64,000 nucleotides of DNA from Thalassovita autumnalis. GTDB lineage: Bacteria > Pseudomonadota > Alphaproteobacteria > Rhodobacterales > Rhodobacteraceae. Below the pieces are notes generated by a model. The model ran no database searches. It saw only the letters and a program-made list of their open reading frames with translations, and was not told where the DNA came from. Positions 10,025-18,262 of the stretch are shown here, one piece after another. The translations under genes and the position numbers were made by a program. The first letter of the stretch is position 1; each line of letters starts with the position of its first letter. Location of the stretch: assembly GCF_001458255.1 (NCBI RefSeq), contig NZ_CYSB01000041.1:62001-126000 (forward strand), read 5' to 3'.

Positions 10025-10122
10025 CGGTCGGAATCACCCAAATGGATTTGAATTTCGCATTGCGGAATAAGATTTCGCAACGTTGACGTGATCCTTTTCG
10101 GGCACTAGCTTAGCGGCAAATC

Positions 10123-10148
10123 AAAACCGGCCTTCGGGTCGGTTTTCC
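10123..10148 (+). terminator. Hairpin terminator after ade
   Basis: AAAACCGGCC (10123-10132) pairs with GGTCGGTTTT (10137-10146) around a TTCG loop, with one G-T pair, and runs into TTTTCC. It lies about 100 bp after ade and just before the next gene. A very similar hairpin occurs at 62477-62503. Confidence 0.65.
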
Positions 10149-10175
10149 CACTTTCCAACAGCCGGGGCCGCTGAC

Positions 10176-12275
10176 ATGACCACCTCTTCCGCCGTCAACG
10201 CCAATATTTCCATCGAACAGCTGGGTGACATCGCCCTGATCTGCATCGACAACCCGCCCGTCAACGCCTCAGGCCAGCTGGTGCGCCAGGGGCTGTTGGA
10301 TGCGGTGACGCAGTTGAACAGTGCAGCGGACGCCAAGGTGATTGCCATCTATGCGGCGGGCCGCACCTTTGTGGCGGGCGCCGACATCAAGGAATTCGGC
10401 AAGCCGCCGCTGGAACCCTATCTGCCCGATGTGTTCAACGCGATTGAAGCCAGTGCAATCCCGGTGATTTCGATCCTGCACGGCACCGCATTGGGCGGCG
10501 GGTTCGAACTGGCGCTGTCGACCCATGCCCGTATCGGCCTCAAAGGGCTGAAGGTTGGCCTGCCAGAGGTCAACCTGGGCCTGTTGCCCGGCGCCGGGGG
10601 CACCCAGCGCCTGCCGCGTCTGGCTGGCATGGGTTTCACCCTTGATATGGCGCTCAGCGGCAAACCGGTCAGCGCGGAAGCAGCCCTTGAGGCCGGTGCC
10701 ATCGACCGTCTGGTCGAGGGTGATCCGCGCGATGTTGCCCTGGCCATGGCGCAGGAAGTCATCGACGGCACGCTGGCGACCCGCCCGACCGGGTCACTGC
10801 AGGTTGCGGCCGATGAAACCCTGCTGGAAGAGACCGCCAATAAGCTGCGCATGAAGCAACCGCACCTCTTCTCCCCACACAAAATCGTTGAGGCAGTCGC
10901 GGCCTCAACCCTGCCACTGGCTGAGGGTCTAAAAGTTGAACGCGCCGCCTTTATGGACGCGATGCAAACCCCACAGCGCGGCGGCCTGATCCACGCCTTT
11001 TTTGGGGAACGCGCCGTTTCGAACATACCTGAGGCCAAGGGGGACGCCCGCGATATCGCCAAAGTTGGCATCATCGGTGGCGGCACCATGGGATCGGGGA
11101 TCGCAACCGCCTGCCTGCTGGCCGGGCTGCCGGTGCGCCTGATTGAGGTGGCACAAGACGGGCTGGATCGCGGGGTCGCCACGATCACCAAGAACCTTGA
11201 GGGCGCCGTCAAACGTGGCAAGCTGACCCAGGCCAAGAAAGCCGCCGCACTGGCTGCGCTGGAGCCGTCATTGGCGATGGAGGATCTGGCCGACGTGGAT
11301 CTGGTGATTGAAGCCGTGTTTGAAAGCATGGACGTCAAACGCGACATCTTTGGCAAGCTGGACACGATCTGCAAGGACGGGGCGATCCTTGCCTCCAACA
11401 CCTCTTACCTCGACATCAACGAAATTGCTGCCTGCACCAGCCGGCCCGGCGATGTTTTGGGGCTGCACTTCTTCAGCCCGGCCCATGTGATGCGCCTGCT
11501 GGAGATCGTGCAAGGTGCCGAAACCGCGCCCGAGGTTCTGGCCACCGGCTTTGCCTTTGCCAAACGGCTGAAGAAAGTGGGCGTGCTGGCGCAAGTTTGC
11601 GATGGCTTCATCGGCAACCGGATCATGAACCACTATGCCAAGGCCGTGGGCTATCTGGTGCTGGACGGCGCATCACCGGCTGAGGTGGATCAGGCGCTGG
11701 AAGGTTTCGGCCTGGCCATGGGCCCCCACAAGGTTGGCGATCTGGCGGGGCTGGACATCGGCTGGGCCAACCGCAAACGCACTGCGGACCAGCGCGACCC
11801 CGCAGACCGCTACGCCACCCCACATGCGGATCGCATCTGCGAACAGGGCTGGTTTGGCCGCAAAACCGGATCGGGATATTACACCTATGAGGACAAGCAT
11901 CCCAAGGTGAACCCTGAGGCGATCAAGATCATTGAGGATCTGCGCAGCGAATTGGGCATCACGCCGCAGGACTTCTCGGCCGAGGAGATTGTGGATCGTT
12001 ACCTGACCGCGATGATCGTGGAATCGATCCGCGTGATCGAAGATGGCACCGCAAAACGTCCGGTGGACGTCGATATGGTCTTCCTGTTTGGCTATGGCTT
12101 CCCCCGGTTCCGGGGCGGGCCGCTGCATCAGGCGGATCAGATCGGCACCAAGGCACTGATCAAGCGGATCGAAGGCTATGCCGTAGAAGATGCCCGTTAC
12201 TGGCAGGTGCCACAACTGCTGCGTGACATGGATGCAGCCGGTCAGACATTTGCTGACCTTAACAAGAAAGCGTAA
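10176..12275 (+). CDS. FadJ/FadB-type enoyl-CoA hydratase / 3-hydroxyacyl-CoA dehydrogenase
   Basis: A 699-residue bifunctional beta-oxidation protein. Residues 1 to about 190 are a crotonase domain with the oxyanion-hole segments AGADIKEF and GTALGGGFELAL and the PEVNLGLLPGAGGTQRL signature. From about 295 a Rossmann fold begins (VGIIGGGTMGSGIA), with catalytic HFFSP near 430 and a C-terminal dehydrogenase repeat containing YGFPRFRGGP. It hydrates enoyl-CoA and oxidises the 3-hydroxyacyl-CoA. The partner thiolase is not adjacent; a thiolase gene lies at 62.5 kb. The start is the ATG at 10176, just beyond the ade terminator. Confidence 0.9.
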   Translation: MTTSSAVNANISIEQLGDIALICIDNPPVNASGQLVRQGLLDAVTQLNSAADAKVIAIYAAGRTFVAGADIKEFGKPPLEPYLPDVFNAIEASAIPVISILHGTALGGGFELALSTHARIGLKGLKVGLPEVNLGLLPGAGGTQRLPRLAGMGFTLDMALSGKPVSAEAALEAGAIDRLVEGDPRDVALAMAQEVIDGTLATRPTGSLQVAADETLLEETANKLRMKQPHLFSPHKIVEAVAASTLPLAEGLKVERAAFMDAMQTPQRGGLIHAFFGERAVSNIPEAKGDARDIAKVGIIGGGTMGSGIATACLLAGLPVRLIEVAQDGLDRGVATITKNLEGAVKRGKLTQAKKAAALAALEPSLAMEDLADVDLVIEAVFESMDVKRDIFGKLDTICKDGAILASNTSYLDINEIAACTSRPGDVLGLHFFSPAHVMRLLEIVQGAETAPEVLATGFAFAKRLKKVGVLAQVCDGFIGNRIMNHYAKAVGYLVLDGASPAEVDQALEGFGLAMGPHKVGDLAGLDIGWANRKRTADQRDPADRYATPHADRICEQGWFGRKTGSGYYTYEDKHPKVNPEAIKIIEDLRSELGITPQDFSAEEIVDRYLTAMIVESIRVIEDGTAKRPVDVDMVFLFGYGFPRFRGGPLHQADQIGTKALIKRIEGYAVEDARYWQVPQLLRDMDAAGQTFADLNKKA

Positions 12276-12283
12276 ACCGATGA

Positions 12284-12306
12284 GGTTCAGCCCCCCGGGG
12301 CTGAGC
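12284..12306. terminator. Hairpin between the FadJ-type gene and polA
   Basis: GGTTCAGCCCC pairs with GGGGCTGAGCC (one G-T pair) in the gap between two convergent genes. There is no T run, so this is a hairpin that may slow or end transcription, or protect the 3-prime end, and not a textbook terminator. Confidence 0.45.
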
Positions 12307-12363
12307 CATCAATGCCAAGGATCGATGGCACCCTGATCCCATCAGCCAGATCGGCAGGGGCGC

Positions 12364-15174
12364 TTAATGCGCCTCCGCCCAATTGGCGCCACGGCCTGCA
12401 TCCACAACCAGCGGCACTGACATATGCAGGGCCGGCGCTGCGGCACCTTCCATCACCTCACGGGCCACTGCGATCACCTGATCCGCAGCATCCTCTGCCA
12501 CCTCAAAGATCAATTCATCGTGGACCTGCAGCAGCATCTTGGCGGGCAGATCTTTGATCGCGTCGGGCATACGGATCATCGCGCGGCGGATCACATCAGC
12601 CGCGGTGCCCTGGATCGGTGCGTTGATCGCAGCTCGCTGGGCAAAGCCAGCGCGCGGCCCTTTGGCGTTGATCTCCGGCATGTGGATTTTGCGGCCAAAG
12701 AGGGTTTGGACGTAAAGGTTCTCTTTCGCAAAGGCCTTGGTGTCATCCATATAGGTTCGGATGCCGGGAAAGCGTTCGAAGTAGCGGGTGATAAACGCCT
12801 GTGCGTCCCCGCGCGGGATGTGCAGATTCCGCGCCAGACCAAAGGCCGAGATGCCATAGATCACACCAAAGTTGATCGCCTTGGCCTGTCGGCGGATTTC
12901 TGGCGTCATTTCTGACATCGGCACATCAAACATTTCCGAAGCGGTCATGGCATGAATGTCATGGCCATCCTTGAACGCCTGTTTCAGCGCATCAATGCCG
13001 GCCATTTCCGCCAAAATACGCAGTTCGATCTGGCTGTAGTCCAGCGACAGCAGCACCTTGCCCTCATCCGCAACAAAGGCTTCGCGGATTTTGCGGCCCT
13101 CTTCGCTGCGCACGGGAATGTTCTGCAGGTTCGGATCGTTTGAGGCCATCCGGCCGGTGCTGGCACCGCTTTGCAGATAAGAGGTATGAACCCGACCGGT
13201 GTCAGGGTGGATGTGATCCTGCAGCGCATCGGTGTAGGTCGATTTCAGTTTTTGCAGCTGACGGTAATCCAGCACACGGCGGGCGAAGGTATGTTCATTG
13301 GCCAGATCTTCCAATACGTCAGCAGGGGTGGACCACTGGCCGGTTTTGGTTTTCTTGCCACCTTCCAGCTCCATCTCTTCAAACAGGATTTTGCCAACCT
13401 GAGCGGGGCTCTGGACGTTGAACTCATGGCCTGCCAACTCATAGAGCTCGGCCTCATAGCCAGCCATTTTCTGCGCAAAGCTGTTGGACATCCGGCTGAG
13501 CACATCGCGGTCCACCTTGATGCCGGTCATTTCCATGTCTTTGAGGACATGCACCAGCGGGCGTTCCAGCTTTTCATAGACCGTGGTCACCTGTTCCTGA
13601 TGCAGCTGCGGTTTCAGCTTCTGCCACAGGCGCAGGGTGATATCAGCATCTTCGGCGGCGTATTTCACCGCATCCTCAATTGGCACCCGGTCAAAGGTGA
13701 TGGCGGATTTGCCGGAGCCCAGCAGAGATTTGATCGGGATCGGCGTATGATTCAGATAGCGTTCGGACAGCGCATCCATCCCATGGCCGTGGATCCCCGC
13801 ATGCAGCGCGTAGGAGAGCAGCATGGTGTCATCAATCGGCCCCACCTCAATCCCGTAGCGTGAGAAGATCTTGGCGTCATATTTCATGTTCTGGCCGATC
13901 TTCAGGATGCTTTCATCCTCCAACATCGGTTTCAGCATCGCCAGGGCCTGCTCCAGATCCATCTGACCTTCCGCCAGCTGGTCAGACCCAAACAGATCAT
14001 CCGATCCGGCCTTATGGGTCAGCGGCACATAGCAGGCCTGCCCCGCCTCGGAACTGAGGCAGATCCCCACCAGATCCACACGCATTTCGTCCAGACCGGT
14101 GGTTTCCGTGTCCACCGCGACGTAGCCGCGTTTGTAGGCCGCATCGATCCAGGTCTGCAGACCCTCAGCATCTTTGACCCATGCGTAGGCTTCGGGGTCA
14201 AAGGGCAGATCTTCCGGCACATCCACCTCCCCCGCGGCACTGGCACCCTGCTGCGGGGTGTCGTTGATCACCGGCGCCTCAACACCCAGCTGTTCGGCAA
14301 TGCGTTTGGTGAGGGTGCGGAACTCCATCTCAGCGAGGAAATTCATCAACTCCTCAGACACCGGATCTTTCACCTCCAGGTCATCCAGGGTGAAATCCAG
14401 CTCCATCTCACAGTCCAGCTGCACCAGCCGTTTGGACAGCTCAATCTGATCGCGTTTTTCAATCAGGGTCTGACGGCGTTTGGGCTGTTTGATCTCTTCG
14501 GCACGGTCCAGCAGGCTTTCCAGATCGCCAAATTCATTGATCAGCAACGCGGCGGTTTTGATACCGATCCCCGGCGCACCGGGCACGTTATCGACCGAGT
14601 CCCCGGCCAGCGCCTGCACGTCGACCACCCGTTCCGGGCCAACGCCGAATTTTTCAAACACCCCGTCACGATCGATGCGCTTGTTCTTCATCGCATCCAA
14701 CATTTCCACACCGTCGCCCACCAACTGCATCAGGTCCTTGTCCGAGGAGATGATGGTGCAACGCCCGCCCGCTTCGCGTGCCTGACAGGCCAGGGTGGCG
14801 ATGATGTCATCGGCCTCGAACCCCTCAATTTCCTTGCAGGCGATATTGAAGGCACGGGTGGCGTCACGGGTCAGCGGGAACTGCGGGCGCAGATCCTCAG
14901 GCGCCGGCGGACGATTGGCCTTGTAGAGGTCATACATGTCATTGCGGAATGACTTGCCCGAGTGATCAAAGATCACCGCCACATGGGTCGGTGCGTCCGG
15001 GCCAGTGTTGCCCTCCACATAGCGGTGCAGCATGTTACAAAACCCCGCAACAGCGCCAATCGGCAACCCATCCGATTTCCGGGTCAACGGCGGCAATGCG
15101 TGATAGGCGCGGAAGATAAAGGCCGAGCCGTCGATCAGATGCAGGTGGCAGCCTTTGCCGAATTCGGTGCTCAT
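12364..15174 (-). CDS. polA: DNA polymerase I
   Basis: A 936-residue DNA polymerase I with all three domains. The 5-prime exonuclease region (residues 1 to about 300) has FEADDIIATLA and GDSVDNVPG. The 3-prime proofreading domain near 350-520 keeps its acidic residues (VAVDTETTGL, KYDAKIF, EDADITL), unlike some bacteria where it is dead. The polymerase domain has LDYSQIELRI near 708, KAINFGVIYG near 768 and LQVHDELIFEV near 885. The enzyme fills gaps and removes RNA primers. Start ATG at 15174. The 357-bp gap behind its start holds a MITE-like element. Confidence 0.95.
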   Translation of the reverse strand: MSTEFGKGCHLHLIDGSAFIFRAYHALPPLTRKSDGLPIGAVAGFCNMLHRYVEGNTGPDAPTHVAVIFDHSGKSFRNDMYDLYKANRPPAPEDLRPQFPLTRDATRAFNIACKEIEGFEADDIIATLACQAREAGGRCTIISSDKDLMQLVGDGVEMLDAMKNKRIDRDGVFEKFGVGPERVVDVQALAGDSVDNVPGAPGIGIKTAALLINEFGDLESLLDRAEEIKQPKRRQTLIEKRDQIELSKRLVQLDCEMELDFTLDDLEVKDPVSEELMNFLAEMEFRTLTKRIAEQLGVEAPVINDTPQQGASAAGEVDVPEDLPFDPEAYAWVKDAEGLQTWIDAAYKRGYVAVDTETTGLDEMRVDLVGICLSSEAGQACYVPLTHKAGSDDLFGSDQLAEGQMDLEQALAMLKPMLEDESILKIGQNMKYDAKIFSRYGIEVGPIDDTMLLSYALHAGIHGHGMDALSERYLNHTPIPIKSLLGSGKSAITFDRVPIEDAVKYAAEDADITLRLWQKLKPQLHQEQVTTVYEKLERPLVHVLKDMEMTGIKVDRDVLSRMSNSFAQKMAGYEAELYELAGHEFNVQSPAQVGKILFEEMELEGGKKTKTGQWSTPADVLEDLANEHTFARRVLDYRQLQKLKSTYTDALQDHIHPDTGRVHTSYLQSGASTGRMASNDPNLQNIPVRSEEGRKIREAFVADEGKVLLSLDYSQIELRILAEMAGIDALKQAFKDGHDIHAMTASEMFDVPMSEMTPEIRRQAKAINFGVIYGISAFGLARNLHIPRGDAQAFITRYFERFPGIRTYMDDTKAFAKENLYVQTLFGRKIHMPEINAKGPRAGFAQRAAINAPIQGTAADVIRRAMIRMPDAIKDLPAKMLLQVHDELIFEVAEDAADQVIAVAREVMEGAAAPALHMSVPLVVDAGRGANWAEAH

Positions 15175-15255
15175 GAGGGTCTCCGCGCTTGGGGGAACAT
15201 CGGGGGTGTTCTAGTTATGTCCAGCCCCTGTGATCGCACGGATCACGCCCGACGG

Positions 15256-15520
15256 CTAGGCTCAGGACCCACTAATTTTCCGCACCGGCGTCAAAATCGC
15301 AAAATATCAATGATTTGAGGTGCGCCGGAAAGAGTGGTTCTCTTTTCAAGCGCCTCACGCCGTTGAGATGCAGCGATTTTGACGTCTGCGATTTGGCGGT
15401 TTTTCGAACTAAGCGGCGTCACATGGCCTTGAAATAGATCACTATTCCTGCGGTCATGTTCCTTGTCAGTTCGAAAATCTGCCAAACCGGTGCCGGAACA
15501 TTAGTGGGTCCTGAGCCTAG
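15256..15520. mobile_element. MITE-like element with 21-bp perfect terminal inverted repeats
   Basis: A 265-bp segment in the gap between polA and the DUF2459 gene (15175-15531). Its ends, 15256-15276 and 15500-15520, are perfect 21-bp inverted repeats reading CTAGGCTCAGGACCC inward, with homology continuing imperfectly for about a dozen more bases. CTAG at each outer edge may be a 4-bp target duplication (or TA a 2-bp one), as made by IS5-type elements, leaving GCTCAGGACCCACTAAT as the true end. Inside are two further inverted-repeat pairs: 15289-15300 with 15373-15384 (12 bp perfect), and about 15390-15410 with 15466-15487 (imperfect). No transposase is encoded; a 64-codon open frame at 15291-15485 has no recognisable product. 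Its right end lies 12 bp from the stop of the DUF2459 gene. Confidence 0.65.
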
Positions 15521-15531
15521 GGCGCAGGCGA

Positions 15532-16218
15532 TCAATTTCCGCCAGAATGGAACCGCCACAGCGACAGGGTGACCGAGGTGGGGATTGGCGTCCATCGCCC
15601 AAAGGCCACACCTGCATTGCGCAGCTGCGCGCCAACCCAGGCATTGCAGGTGCGCAGCAGGTTAAAGCGCCCCTCGGCCAAAAAGAACTTTCCTTGCGAT
15701 CCAGTTTGCACCGGCACCTCTTGAGGCGTTTCGCCGAAACTTTGGCGGATCCCGTGCCGCAGCGCGCGATATTGCGCGGGGCTCAATTGCAGCCAGGTCA
15801 CCACATCCGGATCCCCAAGCGCGCCATAGACGTCCACCCGCAGCACGGAGTGATCACCAAAAATAGCCCGGCGCGCCGCCGTCCAGGAGACATCGCTGTA
15901 ATCCCCAACAGTGGTGTAAAATTCGCGCGCGCCCCACCCGACCATCAGCCATGCAGCTTGGGGATGGGAAATCGGCACGTCGCTCAGGCTCAGCACCGCA
16001 AACTGGTCACGGGTTTCCGCATCTAGCGGCAATAGGAAATCATTGTGGATCGGGCCTGCGACCAGCCCGATGGTCACCGCATCGCCATCCGGCAGATCCG
16101 CGTGATCACCTGCAATCACACCGCCCAGCAGGGCGCCGGCCAGATAGATCATCATCAGCGCCGAGAGCGCGGCCAGCAGACCCAAGAAAAGCTTGCCCAA
16201 CCGGGACAGGAGCGCCAT
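15532..16218 (-). CDS. DUF2459 (TIGR02117) family protein
   Basis: A 228-residue protein with an N-terminal membrane helix (about residues 8-36, LGLLAALSALMMIYLAGALLGG) and an extracytoplasmic domain. I place it in DUF2459/TIGR02117 from GLVAGPIHNDFLLPL, LMVGWGAREFYTT and the RTCNAWVGAQLRNAG segment, which resembles a Cys/His-peptidase fold. Function is unknown; some relatives neighbour polyhydroxyalkanoate genes. The MITE-like element ends just after its stop codon, so the insertion probably affects its 3-prime untranslated region and not the coding frame. Confidence 0.75.
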   Translation of the reverse strand: MALLSRLGKLFLGLLAALSALMMIYLAGALLGGVIAGDHADLPDGDAVTIGLVAGPIHNDFLLPLDAETRDQFAVLSLSDVPISHPQAAWLMVGWGAREFYTTVGDYSDVSWTAARRAIFGDHSVLRVDVYGALGDPDVVTWLQLSPAQYRALRHGIRQSFGETPQEVPVQTGSQGKFFLAEGRFNLLRTCNAWVGAQLRNAGVAFGRWTPIPTSVTLSLWRFHSGGN

Positions 16219-16239
16219 CAGACCCAGCGCCCCACCCTG

Positions 16240-16422
16240 TTAAGCCTGATCAGCCTTGGAGCCCTTCAGGATGTATTTCGCATCGCAGTAAGGGCATTCA
16301 ACAAAACCATCTTCGGCCGGGATTTGCAGCCAGACGCGCGGATGACCCAATGCCCCTTCGCCACCATCACAGGCGATCTTGGATGTCTCGACAATCTTGG
16401 TCTCTGGCGCTTGGGTCGTCAT
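16240..16422 (-). CDS. Small zinc-finger domain protein (zf-CHCC type)
   Basis: A 60-residue protein with one metal-binding knuckle: Cys18, His27, then CPYC at 43-46 in GFVECPYCDAKYIL. This is the zf-CHCC family, related to the NDUFS6 accessory subunit of mitochondrial complex I and common as a small stand-alone gene in alphaproteobacteria. It is probably a structural zinc-binding accessory factor, but its bacterial role is not established. It lies 21 bp upstream of the DUF2459 gene on the same strand and may share a transcript. Confidence 0.8.
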   Translation of the reverse strand: MTTQAPETKIVETSKIACDGGEGALGHPRVWLQIPAEDGFVECPYCDAKYILKGSKADQA

Positions 16423-16498
16423 CTGGGACGTTTCCTTTTGGCTACAAAACTACTAGGTGCTGTTATGAGCGATCACACCAGCAGGGGCAAGAGTGGCC

Positions 16499-17452
16499 AT
16501 GACCGACAATGCGAATGGAACGGCGATTGAAAACGCAATCGAGATCCGGGGTCTAAAAAAGACCTATCGCGGCGGCAAAGGTGAACCCGAAAAACACGCG
16601 CTGAAAGGCATCGATCTTGATATCCCGCGTGGATCTGTGTTCGGGCTGCTGGGCCCAAATGGCGCCGGCAAATCGACGCTTATCAACATTCTGGCGGGTC
16701 TGGTCACCAAAACTTCAGGGCAGGTGAACATCTGGGGCTTTGATCAGGATGTGAACCCACGGCAGTCGCGGGCCTCCATCGGGGTGATGCCGCAGGAACT
16801 CAACATGGATCCGTTTTTCAGCCCGCGCGGCGCGCTGGAGGTGCAGGCGGGTCTTTACGGTGTGCCAAAGTCGGAACGCCGCAGCGATGAAATCCTGCGT
16901 CTGATCGGCCTGGAAGACAAAGCCGAAGCCTATGCGCGCACCCTGTCTGGCGGGATGAAGCGGCGCCTGCTGTTGGGCAAGGCCTTGGTGCATGCGCCGC
17001 ATGTGCTGGTGCTGGATGAACCCACCGCCGGGGTTGATATCGAGTTGCGCCAGATGCTGTGGACCAATGTGCGCAAACTGAACGAACAGGGCATGACGAT
17101 CATCCTCACCACCCACTACCTCGAAGAGGCTGAAGAAATGTGTGATGAGATCGCCATCATCAATCAGGGTGAGGTGGTCGCGCGTGACAGCAAGGTCAAC
17201 CTGATGGGTCAGATGGATGCCAAGACGATGGTCATCCACCCCGAATCGCCCATCGCCACCCTGCCGGATGCGGCCGAAGTCAGCGCCCAAATGCGCCCCG
17301 ACGGGGCATTGGCCCTGTCATATCACGCCAAACAAACCAGCGCCGAACAGGTTCTGGCCATCGCCCGCAGCGCCGGCATCCAGATCCGCGACCTGCGGAT
17401 CGAAGAGGCGGATCTGGAAGATGTGTTCCTTGAGCTGACCAAAAGCCACTGA
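16499..17452 (+). CDS. ABC transporter ATP-binding protein (ABC-2 export type)
   Basis: A 317-residue ATPase with Walker A GPNGAGKST, the signature LSGGMKRRL, Walker B VLVLDEPTAGVD and the H-loop TTHYLEEAEEM. After the nucleotide-binding domain an extra C-terminal domain of about 90 residues ends in RIEEADLEDVFLELT, typical of YadG/CcmA-like exporters paired with an ABC-2 permease. No permease is adjacent: the next gene runs the other way. I use the ATG at 16499, preceded by AGGGGCAAGAG; a GTG six bases earlier is possible. The substrate cannot be told. Confidence 0.85.
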   Translation: MTDNANGTAIENAIEIRGLKKTYRGGKGEPEKHALKGIDLDIPRGSVFGLLGPNGAGKSTLINILAGLVTKTSGQVNIWGFDQDVNPRQSRASIGVMPQELNMDPFFSPRGALEVQAGLYGVPKSERRSDEILRLIGLEDKAEAYARTLSGGMKRRLLLGKALVHAPHVLVLDEPTAGVDIELRQMLWTNVRKLNEQGMTIILTTHYLEEAEEMCDEIAIINQGEVVARDSKVNLMGQMDAKTMVIHPESPIATLPDAAEVSAQMRPDGALALSYHAKQTSAEQVLAIARSAGIQIRDLRIEEADLEDVFLELTKSH

Positions 17453-17454
17453 AC

Positions 17455-18153
17455 TTAGACGGACCGGGTCAGCCCGCCATCGATGCGCCAGTTTTGACCG
17501 GTCACATAGGCCGCGGCGTCTGAGGCCAGATAAGACACCATCGCAGAGACCTCCGCCTGGGTGCCGTAACGCCCCATCGGGATGCGGGCACGGCGGTCTT
17601 CGGTTTCAGGCAGGCTGTCGATGAATCCCGGCAGAATGTTGTTCATCCGGATATTGTCAGCTGCGTATTTATCGGCAAACAGCTTGGTGAAACTGGCCAA
17701 CCCGGCACGAAACACGCCCGAGGTCGGGAACAGCGGATCCGGCTCAAAGGCCGCAAAGGTCGAGATGTTGAGGATCGCGCCACCGCCCTGCGCCTGCATG
17801 ATCGGGGTCACCAAACGGGTCGGGCGGATCACGTTCATCAGGTAATATTCCATCCCCTTGTGCCAATCCTCATCGCTGATCGACAAGAGATCGCCCTTGG
17901 GCCCGTGCCCGGCGGAGTTCACCACCACATCAATCCGGCCCCAGCGCGCCATGGTTTGATCCACCAATATCTGCAGCGCCTCGGGATCCAGATTTGATCC
18001 TGTCACCCCAACGCCACCCAGCTCCTCGGCCAGATCGGCGCCTTTGCCCGATGACGACAGGATCGCCACCTGAAATCCATCCGCATGCAAACGGCGCGCG
18101 GCATCTGCACCCATGCCACTGCCTGCGGCGATCAAGAGGGCTGTTTTGGTCAT
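17455..18153 (-). CDS. Short-chain dehydrogenase/reductase, atypical active site
   Basis: A 232-residue SDR-fold protein with an N-terminal glycine-rich loop (AAGSGMGADAA at 9-19), VVNSAG at 77-82, Ser131 in ILNIST, NNILPGFIDS and a C-terminal VTGQNWRIDGG. The usual YxxxK pair is missing: aligning SFTKLFADKYA gives Ser145 and Arg149 in those places. It may be an unusual subfamily with another acid-base arrangement, or a non-enzymatic SDR. The start is the ATG at 18153; longer in-frame sequence mirrors the LysR gene. It is divergent from that LysR gene (109-bp gap with a TCAGG-N10-CCTGA dyad at 18174-18193), so LysR control is likely. Confidence 0.82.
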   Translation of the reverse strand: MTKTALLIAAGSGMGADAARRLHADGFQVAILSSSGKGADLAEELGGVGVTGSNLDPEALQILVDQTMARWGRIDVVVNSAGHGPKGDLLSISDEDWHKGMEYYLMNVIRPTRLVTPIMQAQGGGAILNISTFAAFEPDPLFPTSGVFRAGLASFTKLFADKYAADNIRMNNILPGFIDSLPETEDRRARIPMGRYGTQAEVSAMVSYLASDAAAYVTGQNWRIDGGLTRSV

Positions 18154-18262
18154 TTCCGGTCTCCTTCTATGCTTCAGGCAGCAGCATTCCTGATCCGTGC
18201 AGACTTGACCAACCATGTTTAAAGGCGCATGGCTGTAGGAAACCTCCTGCCTTGGATGCGAT

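Noticed and set aside
14014-14952. 312-codon plus-strand frame inside polA
   Set aside because: Antisense of the exonuclease regions of polA; no motif and a low-complexity composition.
15291-15485. 64-codon minus-strand frame inside the MITE-like element
   Set aside because: It lies wholly within the inverted-repeat structure, lacks a family match and is no remnant of a transposase that I can recognise.
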